DNA of 64,000 nt from Poa pratensis. Its lineage: Eukaryota; Streptophyta; Magnoliopsida; Poales; Poaceae. Shown in pieces: positions 56,600-64,000 of the stretch (positions are counted from its first letter, which is position 1; each line of letters starts with the position of its first letter). The stretch lies in NCBI GenBank assembly GCA_947311845.1, contig CAMZMU010000060.1, positions 3,294,488 to 3,358,487 on the forward strand, given 5' to 3'. The translations under genes and the position numbers were made by a program. Below the pieces are notes generated by a model. It was not told where the DNA came from. It searched no databases and saw nothing but the letters and a program-made list of their open reading frames with translations.

Positions 56600-58431
56600 A
56601 TGGGAGAAAGAACTAAGCTGTGTGACTACACAAACACTCCTAATGATCAATTTATCACGAGAGCTATTGCCACACCTAAGATAAATGCTGAGAGTTATGA
56701 AGTAAGTCCTAGTTTGTTGAACTTGATAACTAGGGAACAATTTGGTGGTAGTGCTATGGAGGATGCCTCTATGCATCTTCATGACTTTGTTGAAATATGT
56801 GACATGCAAAAGTTTAAAAATGTGGAAAGTGATATCCTAAAACTGAAGTTATTTCCTTTTTCACTTAGAGGAAAAGCTAAAGAGTGGTTGCATTCCTTGC
56901 CATCTGGTAGTATTAATTCTTGGGATGATCTAAAAGAAGCTTTCATTAAGAAATATTATCCCCCTGTTAAAATTTTGCAAAATAGAAACAACATCCTTTC
57001 TTTTAGGCAAAATGAAAATGAACATGTTGCTATGGCTTGGGATAGGATAAAACTTATGCTTAGAACTTGTCCCTCACATGGAGTTAATGAATGGACCATA
57101 TTACACTCTTTCTACAATGGTTTAAACTACATGTCTAGAAACATACTTGATTCTGCTGCTGGAGGTGCTTTTATGAGTAAGACTATAGTAGAAGCTAAAA
57201 ATATATTGGAAAGCATTTTACAAAACTATAGTCAATGGCATACTGATAGGGCACCTAATCCTTCTAAGAAAGTGAACTCTATTGAAGAAACTAATGATTT
57301 GTCATCTAAAATGGATACTATTCTTGCTTTGCTTAATAAACCTAGTGTTGAAAATGTTCCTTTGCAAGAACTAGTTGGAAACAATTCTGAAAATATTGAT
57401 GTCAACTTCATTAGGAACTATGGTAATAATGGGTATGGTAACAACAATTATAACTCTTATAATAAACCCCCATATGTGCCAAATAAATATGCTTCTAGTG
57501 GTAATGTTTCTAGTGACTTGGAAAACACCATTAGATCTTTTATATCTACCCAAAAAGAGCTTAATAAGGAATTTATCTCTAAGTTTGAAAAACAAGATGC
57601 TTTGTTTGAAAGGGTAGATCAGCTTACTAAGGAAGTCTCATCATTAAAGAGCATCATTACAGCCCAAAAACATGAGGAAACAATAAAATATTGCCAAGAG
57701 GTTATCAATAAGTCTTGGGAACACATTCATGAGCAAGAGAGAGTTGCTAAAGAATCTATTGGGGTAATGAAAGAGGTTGAAGTTGAGGAAGTTAAAATGC
57801 TTAATGAAGTCAAGGATCCTTTGCTTGACTTAGAAAATTGTAGCTTGCATGAATTAATATCTATCTTACAAAAATTTGCAAGTGATCCTTCCATCAACAC
57901 TAACCAAGCAGGTTTTGGTTCTTATATTGCTAATCATGTCTTGAAAGAAAAGATTGCTAGGTACAACCAAGAGGCTATGATACCACCTAAGCTTGGGGAT
58001 ATGTGGATACCTAAGGTACTAGTAACTATTGGAAAAGAGACACACCATGCCATACTTGATCTAGGATCTAGTGTCTCTGTTTTATCTAAAGAACTATATG
58101 AAGTGCTTGAATTGAAAAATCTTGAAAAATGCTCTATTGAACTAGCACTTGCTGATGACTCTATTAAACATGCTTTGGGAAAAGTAAGTGATGTTATGGT
58201 AGAGTTACATATGACTTTTGTGCCTGTGGATTTTCTAATCATGGACATGGGGATAAAACCTCTAGTCCTATTATTCTTGGAAGACCTTTTCTTCGTACCA
58301 CAGGTGCTATCATTGATTCAAAGGAAGGGAATGTAAAGTTTCAGTTTCCACACAAGAAGTGCATGGAACACTTTCCAAGGAAGAGGGAACCACCAAAGTT
58401 CAAGCTCCCTCATGAGCTTCGTCCACAATAA
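56600..58431 (+). CDS. Gag-protease protein of element B, with a late frameshift
   Basis: The frame starts at 56600 (MGERTKLCDY). It has the Athila-type Gag domain at residues 40-215 (INLITREQFGG-like start, LFPFSLRGKAKEWLHSLP, YNGLNYMSRNILDSAAGG). An Asn/Tyr-rich linker (NNNYNSYNKPP, about residue 280), a coiled coil (about 320-410) and a retropepsin-like domain with HAILDLGSSVSVLS (about 488-500) follow. DLG replaces the usual DTG/DSG. No CCHC knuckle is seen. The frame as written ends at 58336; the natural C-terminus (ending at TAA 58429-58431) lies in the next frame, because one base near 58250 is missing compared with element A. It would make particles and perhaps cut them, in trans with a partner's Pol. 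Confidence 0.85.
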
Positions 58432-60790
58432 AACAACAAGTAAGAAGCCTAGCTATATGGCTATAAAGAAAGCGCTTTGCGGGAGGCAACCCGGTTATTT
58501 TTGTGTGTGATTTTTCTTTGTGTCCTCTTGCTGTAACAAGAGATTTTGTGTCTAGTTAGGTTCTGGAGTTTTTAATAAAGTGCCAAGTTTTACCCTTTTT
58601 GGTTTGAAAAAGTTGCTTATAGCGTTCGGAGATTTTATTCCTGCACGAGTCAGTGCACGGTATGATTTTTAATTCTTATTCTGTAACTCCGAATGAGCTC
58701 ATATTTGAACTGTAGTTGCAACTTTTCATCCTCTGTATGCATGAATTTTTTCGGAATTTTTCGAGAAAGTTTGGTAGGGTAGAAAAATACGTTTTGCTGC
58801 TGCTGTTTTTCTGGACAGATTCTGTCCCATTTTGTTTGATGCATGCTTTGAGCTTTTAAGTTGAATCTTTTTGATCCAATTGAGTTTATGAGTAGGCATA
58901 CAACATTATACACTTTCTGGACATGTCATATGAATTTTTGTTCAAGGATTATATGCAGCAAGGAACCTATTTGTTTATCACTATTAATGCACCCCACAGA
59001 AAAGAGATGGGAGAAACGGTGTTTTGAAGTTTTTTCACAGGGATTGGAGGAGATGCACCAAGAGCTATCCAAGGATGGTGAAGACCATAAGCTTGGGGAT
59101 GTGAAGACAACCCCGCTGGACCTACACACTCTCGGTTTGCACACGTCCAACTTCTGTTTTTCGATCGAAACACTTTATCGCATAAACTTGGAGCGTCGTT
59201 TTTTGTTTTTGTTTGAGTCTTGAGAGACCACCACACTATCAATTATATATGAGAGAGCTACTGGAAATATGGGTTGAAATATGTTGGATGCTTTTATAAG
59301 ATTGGGAAAAGGGATGTTTGACTTGATTTTTAATGATACATATAGTTGCATGATTCATGAGCTTGTTTATGAGTAATAGTTTGCAAATTCTTTTTGTAGA
59401 GCTATCACTTATTCATGTTTTGGTGCTGATTGTTATTTACTTGGTTTAACATGGATTAGTTAGTTCTATGGACACTCATGCATGCATCTAGATGGTCAAC
59501 TTTCTCCCTTTTGCTAGCCCAAAAACTCCAACAAGCAAAAACTTGTTTCCAACACCTTCAACCAAAGTTATTCCAGTGAGTCCACCATATCTACCTATTG
59601 GCTTTATGCTATTCCGAGTATGTTTAACATGTTGTTTGTGTTATCTTACCTCTGAATGAAAATGTTTATGTTATTGATTGCAATGGAAAAAATTGGTTAT
59701 ATAGCTCTCACGAACTTGATGCACAATGTTCTTTTATTTGCATAATAAAACTTGACCCATTGTGATTAAGATTATGATGTTTGTGGCTTGATGAATGTTT
59801 TGGGTTGGAAGTTAGCCCATATGTGCTGTCACATGGCAAGCTTTCAACACGCTCTTCATCTCATTTAGTTGATATCATGTGCTTTTGTCTATGGATGCTT
59901 ATCATGTTGAAATAAATGTGGAAATAGAGTGAGTTTAAATGAGTTTGTGTAAATGGTTAGAGAGACGCCTGGGCCGCTAATCTAAGCCATGCATCATTCA
60001 TGGTGGAAATTTACTTACATACTATGGTGAACCTTCTGTGATACACCTTGCAATAAAAAACTATTCCAAATGGTAAATAAAAAGGGTGTTGAGATTGTTC
60101 ATTTTGTTTGTTTGTCTTGTCATTTTGATATGGGCTTGTTCCATATCTTGGGACAAGAGGTACCCCAGTTGACGCTCTTGATGATACTATTATGCTTACA
60201 ATGATATTTAATTGAACTTGCTTTGTTTCCCAAGTTGAGTAACACATGGTGTAAGTACTTGTATTCAAGGGGCATGAGACATTCAACCCATTCTTTATCA
60301 AGCACACTACTCATATTTGCTTTCACTTTAACCTTAATCATTCAAGATGCTATGATAGGGGCAATGAGAGCTTGACACCAATGAATACCTTATTGCAATC
60401 ATTAACTTAAGTAGAAGAGTTTGGAAGTTGGATGAAACTTATGCATGCTTTACCTCTACTCACATATACATCTTTCCAAAGTGTACACCTATCATATTCA
60501 GATTTTCATCTACACTCTATGACCATTGTAGGATGTTCTACTTATCATTATGCATACATGTGTTCCATATTACTTGCTACCATGTTACACTTTGTGAACT
60601 ATCAATGAACATCCTTGTCTTGAATACTTGATATCACTTCATAAACTATTTGCATATTGCTACTCCTTTGAAGAATGAATCATTTGACTATATGTAGCAA
60701 TAGTAATCATCTTTGATATCATTGTTAAGTATTAAATTGCAAAGTCCATGTTAGTTTTATCATCTTCATACTCGAGGACGAGCATGGATT
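58432..60790 (+). mobile_element. Non-coding 3' internal region of element B
   Basis: About 2.4 kb without protein domains, conserved in A (17561-19891). Four inverted repeats lie at 58450-58542. The AT-rich remainder has no coding potential. In complete Athila elements pol would be here. Confidence 0.75.
58450..58542 (+). other. Run of four inverted repeats after the gag stop (possible RNA element)
   Basis: TAGCTATATGGCTA (58450), AAAGCGCTTT (58469), CGGGAGGCAACCCG (58480) and CTCTTGCTGTAACAAGAG (58525) each fold on themselves. All four stems are kept in element A at about 19784-19874. They start 19 bases after the gag-protease stop. Confidence 0.5.
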
Positions 60791-60804
60791 AAGCTTGGGG
60801 ATGT
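60791..60804 (+). promoter_or_regulatory. Polypurine tract of element B
   Basis: AAGCTTGGGGATGT touching the 3' LTR start TGATGCATG. Confidence 0.8.
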
Positions 60805-62529
60805 TGATGCATGTAAAATGCATACATGAACTTTGCACTTTAATTGCTTATATTCCAATCATATTTGCATCATATAAGGGTTATATCAATGTTTTATAAT
60901 GATTTTGGGAATATTCATTTATTTCCTATTTTTATGGAATTAACCCTGCACAGGCAGAAAACCCCGTTTTCTTATTTTAATGTTTCAGGGACCCAAACGT
61001 CAACGAAATCACCTGGAAATTTACGGGCGTCAATATTTGGAAGGAAGAAGACCTGTGGGCGAAGGAAGCGAACAAACGGAGGCCGAGGCCAAACGGGGGT
61101 GGCCCACGCGGCCAGGTACTGTGGCCGCGTGGGACCCACCCGTTTGGCCTCGTGGCTCCGTTGCCGTCGATCTTCGCTCCACCGACATCGTCTTGACCTA
61201 AAAACGCCTATAAAAAAGGTCCCCCGACGTTCTCTGGAAGGAGCGCCGCACAAACACAGAAACACCGAAACGGAGATCAGGAGCTGCAGATTGGAGGGGG
61301 AAAACTCCGGCGGGGCGCTGCCGGCGTGGTCTCCATCTTCTCCATCGACTTCTCCACCGTCTCCATGATGAAGAGGGAGTAGTCCACCTCTGGACTATGG
61401 GTTTGTGGAAGTAACTTATGTATCTCTCCTCTCTTGAGCTTCACTAATTAGCACCGTATGAGCTGCTGAACATGATTACGGTCACCGTTGTAATACCTTT
61501 GTGGTGGATCTTTATGAGTTAATATATGTTTGAGATTGCAATGTTTGTTTCAGTTATGAGTATAGATGCATATTATGTACCCCGTTCTTGTCTACTTGTT
61601 TTGATCAAGCATGTTTATGAGAGCGTGTGTGGGGGAACGTGTGCATTAGTTGGAGTAACGGGGGGTGGCTAGTGCAGTGAACGTGAGAGAAAGTTCTGCG
61701 ATCCACTTTGGTATCTTTACCTTACTTTGTTACCTCACTAGGGATAAACTAAAATACCATGCTACCGGGGATGTGGGCGTGACCATTGCCACTACTCCAT
61801 GACTAGATCTAGCATGTTCTTATTTTCACTTCATGTCATGATACTTAATGCTATACTCTGAGTTATCTTAATTACTGAGGTGTTATGATTTAGTTCGCAT
61901 CTTGGTGGAGTATAAGAGAGGTTAATAACCAAAAGATCTCTATGTTAGGACGTGATGCCCATATATCTAAGTAACTTGTTATCAAACCCTGTGTTGCAAT
62001 CTCATATGTTAACTTGTGTGTTCCATTGTCTACCACTTTATAAAGAGAGAGTGCATTTGTGAAACCATGAACCCCAGTCCATTTTTAATCATAAGAAACA
62101 CCTTTCCAACACCATATACCACTTTTCTATTTTCAGCCATCATTAAATCCGAAAATACAAAAATACTTTTCATCTTGCATACATCATTCAAAAACCCAAA
62201 AATATCATTTATCATTGCATCCACCATCATTGCATATTTATTTCTTGTTTGCATTGCATAACTATCCTGATATCATTCTTACACCTTGTGCTTGACAACC
62301 ACAGGTGAGGTTGAGGACCAAAACATCTAACCTTGTTTTGTAGGTAACCAAAAGAAGGATAAGAAGATAAATCTACCACTTCAGATTCCCCGAGAGTTCG
62401 ATATTAAACCCTCGAGTCACCCCTCGTGGGGAAAACTGTCTTCCACTTACTATACACTCTGCACTTGGAGTCTCAACCTAATCCCGTTTATTTTTGCAGG
62501 TATCAAAGCCTTGCTCTTTGGGACCATCA
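60805..62529 (+). mobile_element. 3' LTR of element B
   Basis: It matches the 5' LTR almost exactly and ends GGGACCATCA before the CCATG duplication. Confidence 0.9.
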
Positions 62530-62534
62530 CCATG

Positions 62535-62900
62535 CCGTCCTCCTCCTGGGCTTGGAATCCTGCATCCGGAATCCCCAATGTGCATTCCCCTGCTCCACTC
62601 TTCACCTGGCCGGAATCCCCAATTCAAGGGTTCTGGTCGCCATGGCCAGGGAGAGAGACCAGCGCCGCCAAGCTTTCTGGCGATGGGGGCTGGACAACGG
62701 CGGTTCCGGCGACGAGGGTTGGGGAAGCGGCGGCGGCGAGGGTTCTGCCATGCTTCCTCACGACGGTGGCTGGGGGAGCGTCCGTTCCGGCGACGGGAGC
62801 TGGGGGAGCGACGACGGGGCCTGAGGAGCGGTGGCGGCGTTGGGCGTGCCGGCGGCGGTTCCGCCATGGCTCGCTCGATTTAGTTTCGAGTGCGTGTCGC
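62535..62900 (+). pseudogene. GC-rich cargo of the MULE-like element, unidentified
   Basis: The block has much higher GC content than its surroundings and is open in several frames. One reads SSWAWNPASGIPNVHSPAPL, then Gly/Ala/Arg-rich low complexity (GGG-TGGGGAGCG repeats). Pack-MULEs of grasses often carry GC-rich gene fragments, and this position between long inverted repeats fits that. I recognise no parent gene, and GC-rich repeats alone could produce these frames. Confidence 0.35.
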
Positions 62901-63128
62901 TGGGAAGTTGACTTACGTTTTCTTTTCTTTTTCTATTCTATAAACTAAGGGTAAGATTGGAAATTTCAAAAATACTGACAGGAAAAAGGAGACATCTTGA
63001 CGAGAAACTAACGGCGATGGCATATAAGCACTAGAGATTGGTTGTGTTTGGTATTTAAGCACTCGTCATTTGTTGGATGGCAAATGAGCCATTGTCGCGT
63101 TCGTCGGTGGTACAGAAGCAATTTTCTC

Positions 63129-64000
63129 TATAAACAACAAAAGTGCACCGCCTCCTAAGTTTGATAAAACTCGTTATTTTACTTGGCGGAAATCTATGGA
63201 GTTTTATTTTCGGAGCTCATCAGTGCAACTTTGGAGAGTCATCTTGAATGGCTACTAGCCCATTGATCCCAACAACTTGATGAATCAGTAAGAGATTGAT
63301 GAGCAACTTGATGCAACGGCTCATTACATGCTTGAGAGGGCCATGATCATGGTTGATGAAGATCAAGTGATCTCCCAGCCACCAAAGATGCATGGGACTA
63401 TCTTGAAGATCTATATGAGGGGAATGAGGCCATTCAACGATCCAAGAAAGCAATTCTCCAACATGAAGTGGACAACTTCATCATGATGGACGAAGAGTCT
63501 CCCTCCGACCTATTCCGTAGGCTCACCAAGCTTGTGGGGGCCATGAGAGATAGTGAATCTCGTGATATGGATGATGAATGGGTCAAGACCAAGTTCCTTA
63601 AGGCGATCATTCCGCACATGAGCACATGGTGATGAATGTCCACTCAAGATCAGATTACCCAACCATGACTCCAAATGATGTGTTGGCACCGTTTGTTACC
63701 ATGGATATGTTGAAGGTGACCTCCAAGAGATCAAATGCTCAAATCCATGGATGAAGAACCTAACCATGAAGGCTCAAGTGGAAGAAACAAGTAATGAAGA
63801 AAGCTCAAGACTTGAGCAAGGTGAAGATTTGAAGGAAGCCCTCAACGAATGCTTGGCTCATGCGGCCACCAAATTTTGGGGCAAAAGAAACTTCAAGAGA
63901 AACACTTGAAGGGAATCCACTCCTTGAGAGGAAAAGGACTTGTTTCAATTGTGGAAAGAGCAATCACTTTGTAATTGATTGCCCCTACGAGAAAAGGGAG
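63129..64000 (+). pseudogene. gag of copia element G (part 4), running off the window
   Basis: The N-terminal Gag wording is SAPPKFDKTRYFTW (63148), then the UBN2-type core KDAWDYLEDLYEGNEAIQRS (63388), ESPSDLFRRLTKLVGAMRD and DDEWVKTKFLKAIIPHMSTW to a TGA near 63630. A shifted frame follows with NDVLAPFVTMDMLK. The zinc knuckle CFNCGKSNHFVIDC (C-x2-C-x4-H-x4-C) is at about 63933-63974. Several stops and shifts show decay. The protease and pol would lie to the right, outside the window. This is the same strand and kind of element as parts 1 to 3, so I join them as one interrupted gene. Confidence 0.7.

Larger units (their letters stand above)
54614..62529 (+). mobile_element. Element B: non-autonomous Athila-lineage gypsy element
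   Basis: LTRs at 54614-56334 (1721 bases) and 60805-62529 (1725 bases) are bracketed by a perfect CCATG duplication (54609-54613, 62530-62534). The order is LTR, Asp-tRNA primer site, one gag-protease frame, 2.4 kb non-coding region, polypurine tract, LTR. There is no reverse transcriptase, RNase H or integrase. The LTRs differ at only a handful of sites, mainly one-base indels in runs, so insertion was recent. It is the sister of A in opposite orientation, about 31 kb away. Confidence 0.9.
54370..63128. mobile_element. MULE-like element with long inverted repeats (possible Pack-MULE), split by element B
   Basis: The left repeat (54370 to about 54547) and the right repeat (about 62947-63128, reversed) align over roughly 180 bases. 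Shared blocks are GCTTCT-TACCAC-GAC, CTCATTTGCCATCC-ACAAA, ATACCAAACACAA and GCTTAT-TGCCA. Long inverted repeats of this kind typify grass Mutator-like elements. I saw no clear 9-base duplication. Without B the element is about 0.84 kb, with a GC-rich interior and no transposase. It interrupts the gag of G. Confidence 0.55.

Overview
The window looks like a heterochromatin-like stretch of a large grass genome, most likely Pooideae (wheat, barley, oat or a relative). The evidence is grass-type LTR retrotransposons (a BARE/WIS/Angela-like LTR, Athila-type and Tat-type Ty3/gypsy elements, Sirevirus-like copia), grass-type Helitron ends, a Stowaway MITE and plant gene fragments. I found no intact host gene, rRNA, tRNA gene or CRISPR array. 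Family assignments come from motif recognition, not from a database search.

The window is a set of transposons nested inside each other, and most borders can be fixed from target-site duplications (TSDs). The outermost element, here called G, is a copia retrotransposon on the + strand. Parts of its LTR are at 658-835 and 10930-11261, the primer site is at 11262, and gag pieces lie at 11322-11389, 14749-14833, 54223-54343 and 63129-64000. Its gag was split by F, a 3.35 kb solo LTR (11395-14743, TSD AGTAG). It was split again by H, a BARE-like solo LTR (14834-54217, TSD GTTAA), and by a MULE-like element (54370-63128). H contains C, a Tat-lineage gypsy element on the - strand (15333-53097, TSD GCCGG). 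C contains four insertions: A, an Athila-type element on the - strand in its 3' LTR (15819-23645); Helitron 2 (23750-27427, with a MITE inside); a hAT-like element (36051-37052); and E, a solo LTR (39331-51376, TSD CCCTA). E in turn contains D, a gag-only Sirevirus-like element (40126-50748, TSD GTTGG). The MULE-like element holds B (54614-62529, TSD CCATG), a + strand sister of A.

The left 11 kb holds LTR pieces of uncertain family and Helitron 1 (5544-10245). Helitron 1 carries fragments of three host genes: a WD40 protein like DSE1/GNB1L, a CDKD-type CDK-activating kinase, and an unidentified coiled-coil protein on the opposite strand.

The most interesting signals are these. C carries a degenerate multi-exon antisense gene region, opposite in sense to gag-pol, with an as-1-like tandem TGACG element and a G-box upstream. 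C also carries eight copies of its own polypurine-tract motif. A and B share a run of four conserved inverted repeats just after the gag-protease stop. Helitron 1 is a three-gene capture. Many frameshifts are single-base indels, some in homopolymers, so part of the decay could be assembly error.
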